Shown in pieces: positions 33,359 through 41,490 of a stretch of DNA of 64,000 nucleotides. The notes beneath the pieces were generated by a model that searched no databases, was not told the DNA's origin, and was given only the letters and a program-made list of their open reading frames with translations. How positions within the stretch are numbered: position 1 is the stretch's first letter; each line of letters begins with the position of its first letter. This DNA comes from Nocardioides eburneiflavus. Its GTDB lineage: Bacteria; Actinomycetota; Actinomycetes; Propionibacteriales; Nocardioidaceae. Where the stretch lies: contig NZ_SRRO01000001.1 in NCBI RefSeq assembly GCF_004785795.1, positions 124,001 through 188,000 of the forward strand, read 5' to 3'. Made by a program: the position numbers and the translations under genes.

Positions 33359-35761
33359 ATGGGTGAGGTTCCGGAGTCCCCACGCGCGGCTGCGGTTCGC
33401 CGCCAGCTCATCGACCTGGTGCGGAGCCAGGGCCCCGGTCTCCTCGACGACAGCAGGCGCGTCCGCGCCATGCTCGCGGACGCCGTGGCCGGGGCGACCG
33501 CCGAGGCCAACCTGATCGCCCTGGCGCTCGCCTCGGGAGTGCCCGCGCGACTCCGCGACGCCGAGCGGGATCCACGTGGCCCGGCATCGGCGATGGATGC
33601 GATCGCCCAGGACCTCCATCGTGGCAGCTCGGTGCAGCCCGCCGACGCCATCTGGGCCGTGGAGTCGATCGCCGCCTCCCTCGGGATGCTGACCATGTCC
33701 GCCGCACCGTCCCGGGCCGGCGCCCAGGCGGCGAACCCCCCGAGCCCGGCGCCCGCGCCTGGGTCGGGGCCGGGACCGAACGACCTGGTGATCCGGGTGG
33801 GCGAGCGACAGCACGTCGCGCCGGCGAGCACGGTGGTCACCATCGGGCGCGACCCCGACTGCACGATCACCGTGGACAGCCCGGCAGTGAGCCGCCTGCA
33901 CGCCCGGGTCTCGTACGGTCCGGGTGGGTGGGAGCTCCACGACGAGGGCTCGACCCAGGGCAGCTTCGTCAACGGGGTCGCTGTCACCACGGCCGCCCTG
34001 CGCGGCGACACCACCGTGACCCTCGGCCAGGGTGAGCACGCCGTCGTCGTCCGGTTCGCCCCGTTCGGTGAGGCGATGACCCGTGCCCCGCAGCGACCCC
34101 GGCCTGCACAGGCGACCGAGCTCCCCGGTGCGCGACCCGGCGGCGCACTGGCCGGGGGCGCACCTGCCACCGAGCTCGGCGGGGGCGGTCCCGCGGGTCC
34201 GCCGCTGACGGTCACCCTCAACGGCACGACCCGCACGCTGCGTCCCGGCAGCAGTCTGACGATCGGCCGCGAGGACGACAACGACCTCGTCGCGCCACAG
34301 ACCACCGTGTCGCGACACCACGCCCGCATCGAGCACGCAGGCGGTGCCTGGCGCCTGAACGACCTCGGATCGACCTCCGGCACCTGGCTCAACGGCACAC
34401 GGCTCACCGCGCCCGCGACGCTGTCGGGGCGCCAGGACTTCGTCCTCGGCGATGCGGGCAGCGGTGACCGTCTCCGCACCGAGACGGCACGCAACGGCTC
34501 GGAGGGCGTACGTCCGACCGGGCGCACCGCGGTCCGGACCGTCGGCAGCCGGCGCCGGCTCGCGGTCGCAGGTGCCGTCGCGCTCGTGCTCGCGCTGGTG
34601 GTCAGCGGGCTGGGCCTGTGGTGGTTCCTCGGAGGCACGCCGGAACCGGAGGGTCCCGACCCCGCGCCCGCGCCCGAGGCCGTGACCGTCTCGCGCGACG
34701 ACCTCGCCCGCGCGACGGTCCAGCTGTCCACCGACAGCGGGCGTGGCTCCGGCGTGGTGATCGACAGCGAGCAGGGACTGATCCTCACCAACGCACACGT
34801 GGCAGCCCCGTCCGCGCCGGGTCTCGGGGTGTTCCTCGGCGAGTTCTCCGACGACCAGGACCCCAACCCGGACGAGATCCGCGTCGACGTCTCCGACGGC
34901 CTCGACGAGTCCGCCGAGCCGCGCTTCTGGGCCGAGCTCGTCGCGGTCGACGGCTACCTCGACGTCGCAGTGATCCGGGTCCGCAGCAAGCTCTCCGGAG
35001 CCCCGGCCGAGGAGGACGACCTCGACCAGCTGACGGAGGTCCCGCTCGGCGACTCCGACGAGCTCGGCACCTCCGACGAGATCTCGTTCTACGGCTACCC
35101 GGCGGCGAGCGAGTCGTCCGCTCCGACCTTCACCACCGGGGTGGTGTCCGGCCCGGTCCAGGACGAGCGGCTCGACCAGTTCCGGGCCGTCATCAACACC
35201 ACGGCCGACCTGTCGCCGGGCAACTCCGGAGGACCGGCCGTGGACGAGTCGGGGCACGTCGTCGGAGTCGCCACGTGGCGCACCTTCAACGACCGCGGGG
35301 AGACCGCCTTCTCCCGGATCCGCCCCATCAACCTGGCGAAGCCGGTGATCGACGCCGCCCTGGCCGGGGAGACGTACCGGTCGCCGTGGGCCCGGCGCGG
35401 ACCTCGATCGGCGAGGATGCCGTTCTGGGACTACGGGGCGCCTGGGACCCGGGGCGCCGTCGACGAGGAATGTCGCGACGCCGGTCCCGGGGCCTCCCCG
35501 ACCACCATCAACATGGACTACAAGGGCTTCCCTCGCGGGGAGAGGCACACCGACGTGATGGCCACGCTCTCCGTCCCGTCGGGTGGGGACTGGGTCCCGG
35601 TGGCCTGGAGCTCCTCGCCCTACCCGACCAGGCTGCCACCCAAGGGCTGCTTGTCGCTCACGTTCAGCGAGGACGTCGTCCCCGGCACCTACCGGCTGCG
35701 GATCGGGGTGGGTGGCGACCTGCGGGTCGTGATCGACATGGCCGACTTCACCATCGAGTGA
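33359..35761 (+). CDS. membrane serine protease with two FHA domains
   Basis: An 800-aa protein. Residues 1-112 are a helical domain shared with two other proteins of the locus. FHA1 spans about 145-235 (TIGRDPDC, SRLHARV, EGSTQGSFVNG). FHA2 spans about 283-370 (TIGREDDNDL, SRHHARI, LGSTSGTWLNG). A membrane helix lies at about 401-424. The extracytoplasmic trypsin/HtrA-like domain has His480 in LTNAHV, Asp535 in LDVAVIR and Ser623 in SPGNSGGP, so the triad is complete. A 130-residue C-terminal domain follows. The FHA domains face the cytoplasm and can read Thr phosphorylation while the protease acts outside, a topology that could replace the mycosin protease of ESX systems. GGAGGAG precedes the ATG. 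Confidence 0.88.
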   Translation: MGEVPESPRAAAVRRQLIDLVRSQGPGLLDDSRRVRAMLADAVAGATAEANLIALALASGVPARLRDAERDPRGPASAMDAIAQDLHRGSSVQPADAIWAVESIAASLGMLTMSAAPSRAGAQAANPPSPAPAPGSGPGPNDLVIRVGERQHVAPASTVVTIGRDPDCTITVDSPAVSRLHARVSYGPGGWELHDEGSTQGSFVNGVAVTTAALRGDTTVTLGQGEHAVVVRFAPFGEAMTRAPQRPRPAQATELPGARPGGALAGGAPATELGGGGPAGPPLTVTLNGTTRTLRPGSSLTIGREDDNDLVAPQTTVSRHHARIEHAGGAWRLNDLGSTSGTWLNGTRLTAPATLSGRQDFVLGDAGSGDRLRTETARNGSEGVRPTGRTAVRTVGSRRRLAVAGAVALVLALVVSGLGLWWFLGGTPEPEGPDPAPAPEAVTVSRDDLARATVQLSTDSGRGSGVVIDSEQGLILTNAHVAAPSAPGLGVFLGEFSDDQDPNPDEIRVDVSDGLDESAEPRFWAELVAVDGYLDVAVIRVRSKLSGAPAEEDDLDQLTEVPLGDSDELGTSDEISFYGYPAASESSAPTFTTGVVSGPVQDERLDQFRAVINTTADLSPGNSGGPAVDESGHVVGVATWRTFNDRGETAFSRIRPINLAKPVIDAALAGETYRSPWARRGPRSARMPFWDYGAPGTRGAVDEECRDAGPGASPTTINMDYKGFPRGERHTDVMATLSVPSGGDWVPVAWSSSPYPTRLPPKGCLSLTFSEDVVPGTYRLRIGVGGDLRVVIDMADFTIE

Positions 35762-35772
35762 GCGAGGGCGAC

Positions 35773-36897
35773 ATGGGCACCGAGGGGGACGGTCGGGTCA
35801 GGGTCGAGCTGCTCGGGCCGTTGCAGGTCACGGTCGACGGCCGGCTCGTGGCGGCGGGCGGCCCGAAGCTGCGTGCCATCTCGGCCGTGCTCGGGCTGGC
35901 CGGCGGTCGGGTGGTCAGTGTCGACGAGCTCCTCGCTGCCGTGTGGGGCGAGGACCTACCGGCCACCGCTCGCAACACGCTGCAGTACCACGTGGGTGTC
36001 CTCCGCAAGACGCTCGCGGCCCAGGGCGCGGCGAGCTGCCTCACCACCCGCGACCCCGGCTACAGCCTGCGGGCGGACACCGACGTCGCGGAGTTCAAGG
36101 CGTACGTCGCGGCCGGCTCGCGTGGCGCCGCGCTGGGCGACCACACGACGGCTGCCGAGCAGTACGCCGCCGCGCTGTCGCTCTGGCGTGGCAGGGCGCT
36201 CGCGGACCTGTGGCAGTTCCCCTTCGCCGAGGCGCGGGCCGTCGCACTCGAGAGCTGTCGGCTGACCTGTGCAGAGGCGTGGTCGGACGCGGAGCTCGCC
36301 CTCGGTCGCTCCGAGGACCTCATCTCCCCGTTGCAGGACCTGATCGCCGAGAACCCGACCCGCGAGCGCCTGTGGGAGCAGCTGATGGTGGCGCTCTACC
36401 GCACCGGTCGCCAGGACGCGGCACTGTCGTCCTACCGCACTGCCCGGAAGGTGCTCGACGACGAGCTCGGCGTGGCACCGTCGGCACGGCTGAACCGCGT
36501 CCACGAGGCGGTGCTGCGCCAGGAGTCGTGGTTGTGGCCCGACCGGGCCGTGCCGGCCGGGGGCGGCCACACGATGGTCCCCACCCGGCTCGTCACGTCC
36601 GAGCCCCAGGACGCGCCGCCGACCCTCGTCGCTCACGGAGGGCAGCGGATCGTGCTCGCAGGATCCCCCGTGGTGCTCGGGCGCCAGTCCGACTGCGACC
36701 TGGTCCTCCAGGACGACCAGGCCTCCCGCCGCCACGCCCAGGTGGAGCCCGGGCCGCACGGATTCGTCCTGGTCGACCTCGGGTCGACGAACGGCACGCT
36801 GCTCAACGGTCGGCCCATCGCGGGACCGGAGTCGCTGGAGCCCGGCGACCGGATCCTCGTCGGCGACACCGTGGTGCGTTTCATCGGCGCCGGCTGA
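35773..36897 (+). CDS. SARP-family regulator with C-terminal FHA domain (EmbR-like)
   Basis: A 374-aa transcription factor. Domains: an OmpR-type winged helix at about 5-90 (VRVELLGPLQVTVDGRLV, LLAAVWGEDLPATARNTLQ), a bacterial transcriptional activation domain at about 95-245 (ENPTRERLWEQLMVALYRTG, LDDELGVAPSARL), and FHA at about 285-370 (LGRQSDCDLVL, ASRRHAQV, LGSTNGTLLNG). The layout is that of mycobacterial EmbR, which binds phosphorylated kinase through its FHA domain. It is the last gene of the operon and the likely reader of the CCTCAGC heptamers in this locus. The start ATG follows GAGGG; GTG 35758, overlapping the protease stop, is an alternative. Confidence 0.9.
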   Translation: MGTEGDGRVRVELLGPLQVTVDGRLVAAGGPKLRAISAVLGLAGGRVVSVDELLAAVWGEDLPATARNTLQYHVGVLRKTLAAQGAASCLTTRDPGYSLRADTDVAEFKAYVAAGSRGAALGDHTTAAEQYAAALSLWRGRALADLWQFPFAEARAVALESCRLTCAEAWSDAELALGRSEDLISPLQDLIAENPTRERLWEQLMVALYRTGRQDAALSSYRTARKVLDDELGVAPSARLNRVHEAVLRQESWLWPDRAVPAGGGHTMVPTRLVTSEPQDAPPTLVAHGGQRIVLAGSPVVLGRQSDCDLVLQDDQASRRHAQVEPGPHGFVLVDLGSTNGTLLNGRPIAGPESLEPGDRILVGDTVVRFIGAG

Positions 36898-36901
36898 CCT
36901 A

Positions 36902-38499
36902 CTAGCCGAAGGTCAACGTGATCGACTTCCTCGTCAGGGTGCGGGTGAACTGCGTGCTGCCGCTCACGACGGGATAGCTGCCACCGCCCAGCACGAGCCG
37001 TCCGCCCTTCAGCCCCGCCGGGACCTCGAAGACCGCGTCGACGCCGCCGTCGCTCTCGTCCAGGTCGCGCGCCTCGTACGTCGTGCCGTCGCCGGCGACG
37101 AACACCATCTCGCGGGCTTCGAAGGCGTTCTCGACGCCGGCGTAGGAGCCGAGGGGGATGGTGTAGGACGACCTCACCTTGAGGAAGGCCTTGCGCGGGG
37201 AGCTCGGGCGGGCGTCGTCGTGGAACCAGATCAGCTCCGCGCGCGACACCGTGACGACGCGCGGCACGCTCACGCGGTCGACGCCGTCGTAGCTGAACGG
37301 GGTGCTCGTGCGCTCGGTCATGGTGAATCGCGCCCCCACGCGGTCCAGGCGGCCGCTGCGTGCCAGCACGGCGATGTTGCCCCGGCCCGGCTTGGCGTCG
37401 AGCAGCGAGAGCGTCTGCGTCAGGCCGTCAGCGCGCATCACGAGGTCCACCTCGCGAGCGTCGGCCGGAACGGCCACGACGAAGGTGTCTCTGCTCGCGG
37501 CCGTCGGGAGGGCCTGCCGCACACCGTCGACGGACACCTTCAGCCCGAGCTGGTCCCAGGGTCGGCACTTCTCCGAGCCGCACGCCCACCTCGCCAGCCG
37601 GAACGCCACCAGGCGCCCGCCCTCGGGCGCGGACCGCTCGACGCCGTCCACGACGACGGTGTCGACGTCGCCGAGCCGGGCGACGCGTACGCCTCCGGTT
37701 CGTCCGGCCATCGCCAGCACCTTCTCGACGCCCGGTGCCTCGACGTCAGGCGCCGCCAGCACGAGGCCGGGGTCGGCCGGAGCCGGCTCCGGCTCCGGCA
37801 CCGGCTGGGGCTCGTCTGTCTCGCCGGACGCACCGGTATCCGAGACGCCGGCGCCCTTCGGCGGCTCTCGATCCTTCTCGCCACCGGTGAGCGCCACCGC
37901 CGTGGCCACGCCGCCGGCCATCAGCACCAGCACGGCTCCGGCCACAGCGAGGGCGCGCCCGGACGGGCGGCGACGTGCCGGCGGGGTCGGGCGTACGGGG
38001 CCGGACGTCTCGAGCGGCGGGAGGACGGTGGCGTCCTTCGCGGGGACGGGGGGCGCCATGGTGACGTCGGGCTCGGGCGGCGGTGTCGCTGCCGGGGGAG
38101 GGCGGTGGGCTCGGGCGCCTGGGGCATGGTGGCGGGCTCGGGTGCTGGGGGCATGGTGGCGGGCGGCTTGATCGTGGCGGCCGGCAGGTGCGTGGCCCAC
38201 GTCCTGACCGCCCACGCGGCCGGCGCCGGGGCCAGGCCCCACTCGGCGAGCCGGGTCGTGAGGTCCGGCAGGACGTCGTCGAGGTTCTCCCGCCCGGCGT
38301 CGAGCAGGTCGGTGACGACTCCCTCCTCGACGGCGAGCACCACGGCGTCGACGGCGGCCCGGTGCTCGTCGGCCTCCGCCCCCAGGACGTCGTTCAGGCT
38401 GCCCCGGAGCCGCCGAGCACTCGCGGCTACGTCCCAGCCGTGGTCGCGGAGCACCTCGCCGAGCGCCCGTGCCACTGCCTCGTCGGACCTGCCTGCCAC
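36902..38499 (-). pseudogene. membrane protein gene split by an apparent frameshift
   Basis: Two minus-strand frames together give one coherent protein of about 530 aa. The first part (38499 to about 38098) encodes a helical domain related to the N-termini of the 20528 and 33359 products, ending in a Pro/Ala/Glu linker (PATMPQAPEPTALP). The second part, in another frame, resumes the linker (PAATPPPEPDVTMAPP). It continues with a membrane helix (ALAVAGAVLVLMAGGVATAV) and a 270-residue extracytoplasmic domain ending KSITLTFG. The break lies at a run of five G (38094-38098, plus strand); one extra base would join the frames. It may be a true mutation, a sequencing error, or slippage. Start GTG 38499 with GGAGGAG upstream. 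Its promoter has SARP heptamers. Confidence 0.75.
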
Positions 38500-38532
38500 G
38501 GCTCCTCCTCGCACGCGTCATCGTCGTGGTGC

Positions 38533-38565
38533 AGGTGACCACGGCTCGCTGAGGTCGCGCTGAGG
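38533..38565 (-). promoter_or_regulatory. SARP-type promoter of the frameshifted membrane protein gene
   Basis: On the minus strand, CCTCAGC at 38565-38559 and 38554-38548 (11-bp period), 9 nt, then the -10-like TCACCT at 38538-38533. The start codon at 38499 would leave a leader of about 27 nt containing GGAGGAG. Same architecture as the promoters at 20440, 20478 and 24811. Confidence 0.6.
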
Positions 38566-38570
38566 GTGCG

Positions 38571-39515
38571 TCAGTCGCCGAGCGCGGCACCCAGCTCGGC
38601 GCGCGACGGCGGGTCCGCGCCCGGTCGCGAGACGTTGATCGCGGCACCGATGGCGGCGGTTGTCACGGCCCCGAGGACGTCGCGGTCCGACAGGGCGCGC
38701 AGCGCGTCGCCCGCCTCCGTCCCGTGCACGTCGAGGGAGATGAGCGCGTCGACCAGCACGCCGCTGAAGGTGTCGCCGGCGCCGACCGTGTCGGCGACCG
38801 TGACGGGCACGCCGGGCACCTCGAGCGTGGTCCCGCCCGGGCGTACGGCGACGGCGCCGGCACCACCGCGGGTGACCACGACGAGCCCGGGACCGGCGGC
38901 CGCCCAGCGGGTCGCGGTGGCGACCGGGTCGTGGTCGGGGTGCAGCCAGGCGAGGTCCTCGTCGCTCACCTTGACCACGTCGGCGAGGGCGACGAGCTCC
39001 TCGACGCGGGCGACCGGGCCCGTTCGGTCGGGGGTGATGGCGGGCCGGGCGTTGGGGTCGAGCGACAGCAGCGCGCGTCCCCTGTGCGCCTCGAACGCGG
39101 CCAGCACGGCGTCGGCGCCCGGGTCGAGCACGGTGGCGATCGAGCCGACGTGCAGCACCTCGCACGGCTCGTCGGGCACCGCGGGGAGGTGCCAGTCGAG
39201 GTCGAAGACGTAGCTCGCGGCGCCCGACTCGTCGAGCGTCACGACCGCGCTGGACGTGCGACCCGAGCCGGTGGGCCCGGCGAGGACGACCACGTTGCTC
39301 GCCTCGAGCCAGGCACGCACGGCGGCACCGCGCGCGTCGTCGCCGAGCAGGGTCACCAGGCGTACGTCGCGCTCGAGCCGGCCGAGGGCGATGGCGACGT
39401 TGGCGGGGCTGCCGCCGGGGTGGTCCCGGGGCTGCCCGTCGGGACCGGGGACGACGTCGACGAGCGCCTCGCCGACCACGAGGACCCGGGGCTGCCCCGG
39501 CACGGTGGGGGTCAT
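38571..39515 (-). CDS. PfkB-family carbohydrate kinase (fructokinase-like)
   Basis: A 314-aa ribokinase-fold sugar kinase. Landmarks: VVGEALVDVV at the N-terminus, HPGGSPANVAIALGRL (PfkB signature 1 region), and the ATP/anion-hole signature VADTVGAGDTFSGVL with the catalytic Asp near residue 252. It most resembles fructokinases. Its start is 7 bp after the stop of the AGE-family gene, so the two form a unit. If the AGE protein makes fructose from mannose, this enzyme would phosphorylate it to fructose 6-phosphate; that pathway is inferred from adjacency. Substrate specificity is not certain. Confidence 0.88.
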   Translation of the reverse strand: MTPTVPGQPRVLVVGEALVDVVPGPDGQPRDHPGGSPANVAIALGRLERDVRLVTLLGDDARGAAVRAWLEASNVVVLAGPTGSGRTSSAVVTLDESGAASYVFDLDWHLPAVPDEPCEVLHVGSIATVLDPGADAVLAAFEAHRGRALLSLDPNARPAITPDRTGPVARVEELVALADVVKVSDEDLAWLHPDHDPVATATRWAAAGPGLVVVTRGGAGAVAVRPGGTTLEVPGVPVTVADTVGAGDTFSGVLVDALISLDVHGTEAGDALRALSDRDVLGAVTTAAIGAAINVSRPGADPPSRAELGAALGD

Positions 39516-39522
39516 GGCCCCA

Positions 39523-40767
39523 TCATGCCGGGGCGGACCAGCCCTGCGACAGGTTCACCGCGCTGGCGAGGCCGGGCGCCAGCGGCAGTCGCGGCAGCAG
39601 CGTCGCCTGCACCGCGTGGTAGAGGTCCGGCTTGCCCGGCCAGACGCTCGCGCGCGGACGGTTGGCGGGGTCGAGCTCGTGGTGCCACGACCCCCGCTCG
39701 AGGTCGAGGAGGTGCTCGGCGGCGTACGCCCACCACGCGGCGTAGCGGCGTGCGTAGGCGTCCTCACCCGTACGCCGGTGCAGCGCCGCCGCGGCTGCGA
39801 TCCCCTCGGCGGCGACCCAGTGCATCCGCTGGCGCACGACGGGCGTGCCGTCCCAGTCGGTGGTGTAGACGAAGCCGGGAGCGCCGTCGGCGTGCCAGCC
39901 GTCGGCGACGGCGCGGTCGAACAGCAGCCGCGAGGTGTCGAGCAGCCCGGCGGGTGCGTCGGCGCCGAGAGTCGCCTCGACGTGGAGCAGCAGACGTGAC
40001 CACTCCAGACCGTGGCCGACGGTCGCGCCGTACGGCTTGAACGGGTCGTCGGGGCGGTCGCGGTTGAGCTGGAGGTCGACCGACCAGTCGGGCCCGAAGT
40101 GCTCGGGAAGCCTCCCGTCGTGCGCCGCCGCGAGGTCGACGACCAGGCCGGCCAGGCGGCCGGCCCGCCGGTGCCAGCCCGGGTCACCGGTGGCGTCGCC
40201 GACCGCGAGCATCGCCTCGACGGAGTGCATCGTGGAGTTGAGGCCGCGGTAGGGGGTGGGCTCGGTCCAGCCGCGGTCCCACTCGTCGACGACCCGGCCG
40301 AGGTCCTCGTCCCAGAAGTGACGCTCGAAGACCGCCGTCGCGTCGGCGAGCAGGTCGTCGGCGCCGGGCAGCCCGGCGACGGTCGCCGTGGAGGCGGCCA
40401 GCATCACGAAGGCGTGGTCGTAGCAGGACTTGCCGGTGCCCTCAGGCTCCCCGTCGGCACCGATCGCGCCGAACCAGCCGCCGTGCTCGCCGTCGCGGAC
40501 GGTCGTCCGCAGCCCGTCGAGCGCCGCGGTCGCCACCGGCGCGCAGCCCTCGACCCCCAGCAGCGAGCCGAGGCCGTACACGTGCACCGTGCGGCTGGTG
40601 ATCCAGGTGTGCACGGGGCGGGAGAGGTCGGGAGCGCCGTCGTCGTCGAGCCAGGCCGCGCCGCCGAGCGGGTGGGCGATCCGACGGCCGAAGTCGAGCA
40701 GGCGGCGGCACTCGGCGTCGAGCCACGCGTCGTCGGGCGGGGCGTCGGAGAAGCTCTGGTCGCTCAC
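39523..40767 (-). CDS. AGE family sugar epimerase/isomerase
   Basis: A 414-aa (alpha/alpha)6-barrel protein of the N-acylglucosamine 2-epimerase family. Visible family blocks: RTVHVYGLGSLLG, GGWFGAIG, KSCYDHAFVMLAAS, RGLNSTMHSVEAMLA, VGHGLEWSRLLLHVEA and QRMHWVAAEGIAAAAAL. The conserved His residues are likely the acid/base pair. The pattern is closer to YihS/mannose isomerase-type members than to renin-binding proteins, and the next gene is a fructokinase-like kinase. The start is GTG 40767 (VSDQSFSD), immediately downstream of the tRNA-Tyr terminator. GTG 40785 is possible but falls at the hairpin edge. Confidence 0.88.
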   Translation of the reverse strand: MSDQSFSDAPPDDAWLDAECRRLLDFGRRIAHPLGGAAWLDDDGAPDLSRPVHTWITSRTVHVYGLGSLLGVEGCAPVATAALDGLRTTVRDGEHGGWFGAIGADGEPEGTGKSCYDHAFVMLAASTATVAGLPGADDLLADATAVFERHFWDEDLGRVVDEWDRGWTEPTPYRGLNSTMHSVEAMLAVGDATGDPGWHRRAGRLAGLVVDLAAAHDGRLPEHFGPDWSVDLQLNRDRPDDPFKPYGATVGHGLEWSRLLLHVEATLGADAPAGLLDTSRLLFDRAVADGWHADGAPGFVYTTDWDGTPVVRQRMHWVAAEGIAAAAALHRRTGEDAYARRYAAWWAYAAEHLLDLERGSWHHELDPANRPRASVWPGKPDLYHAVQATLLPRLPLAPGLASAVNLSQGWSAPA

Positions 40768-40785
40768 ACGGTGAGTCAAATGCAC

Positions 40786-40813
40786 GAGACCCCCGCCTGT
40801 CGACGGGGGTCTC
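40786..40813 (-). terminator. rho-independent-like hairpin after tRNA-Tyr
   Basis: A perfect 10-bp stem GAGACCCCCG / CGGGGGTCTC with an 8-nt loop, followed on the minus strand by GTGCATTT. It lies 19 bp downstream of the tRNA 3' end. The T-tract is weak, as is usual in high-GC genomes. Confidence 0.75.
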
Positions 40814-40832
40814 GCGACTGGACTGCGTCCAG

Positions 40833-40914
40833 TGGCAGGTAGAGGATTCGAACCTCTGTAGGCAATGCCGGCTGATTTACAGTCAGCTCCCTTTGGCCGC
40901 TCGGGCAACCTGCC
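40833..40914 (-). tRNA. tRNA-Tyr (GTA)
   Basis: The minus strand folds as a class II tRNA of 82 nt. The acceptor stem is GGCAGGT pairing with ACCTGCC, the anticodon stem-loop CTGACTGTAAATCAG carries anticodon GTA, there is a long variable arm, and the T-arm has GAGGTTCGAATCCTC. The discriminator base is A. CCA is not encoded. A TATTGT box about 16 nt upstream may be its -10. Confidence 0.96.
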
Positions 40915-40998
40915 GGGCCGTGCGGAACAATAGCAAGGCACTGACTTCTCTACGAATCGCCGGGGCACCCCCAGAAGGACCCCACAAGGAGGCACACC

Positions 40999-41490
40999 AT
41001 GGCTGACTCGAGCTTCGACATCGTGAGCAAGCTGGACCGCCAGGAGGTCGACAACGCGCTCAGCCAGGCGGCCCGCGAGATCGCCACCCGCTTCGACTTC
41101 AAGGGCACTGGCGCGTCGATCGAGTGGAAGGGCGAGAAGGCCATCGAGATCACCGCCTCCGCCGAGGACCGCGCCAGCGCCGTGCTCAGCGTCTTCCAGG
41201 ACAAGCTGATCAAGCGCAACCAGAGCCTGAAGATCCTCGACGCCTCCGAGCCGCGCCAGTCCGGCCAGGTCGCCAAGATCGACATCGCGCTCAAGGAGGG
41301 CATCACCTCCGAGGACGCCAAGAAGATCTCCAAGCTGATCCGCGACGAGGGCCCCAAGGGCGTCAAGGCGCAGGTGCAGGGCGAGGAGCTGCGCGTCTCC
41401 TCGAAGAAGCGCGACGACCTCCAGGCCGTCCAGCAGCTGGTGAAGTCGCAGGACTACGACTTCGCGGTGCAGTTCACCAACTACCGCTGA
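40999..41490 (+). CDS. yajQ: YajQ family nucleotide-binding protein
   Basis: A 163-aa protein of two ferredoxin-like domains. The N-terminus [20 protein letters not shown] and the blocks [33 protein letters not shown] and [17 protein letters not shown] are diagnostic of YajQ. Homologues bind c-di-GMP or other nucleotides and influence transcription in Xanthomonas; the role in actinobacteria is unclear. AAGGAGG lies 8 nt before the ATG. It is transcribed away from tRNA-Tyr, and its 3' end overlaps the convergent B12-binding gene by 17 bp. Confidence 0.95.
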   Translation: MADSSFDIVSKLDRQEVDNALSQAAREIATRFDFKGTGASIEWKGEKAIEITASAEDRASAVLSVFQDKLIKRNQSLKILDASEPRQSGQVAKIDIALKEGITSEDAKKISKLIRDEGPKGVKAQVQGEELRVSSKKRDDLQAVQQLVKSQDYDFAVQFTNYR

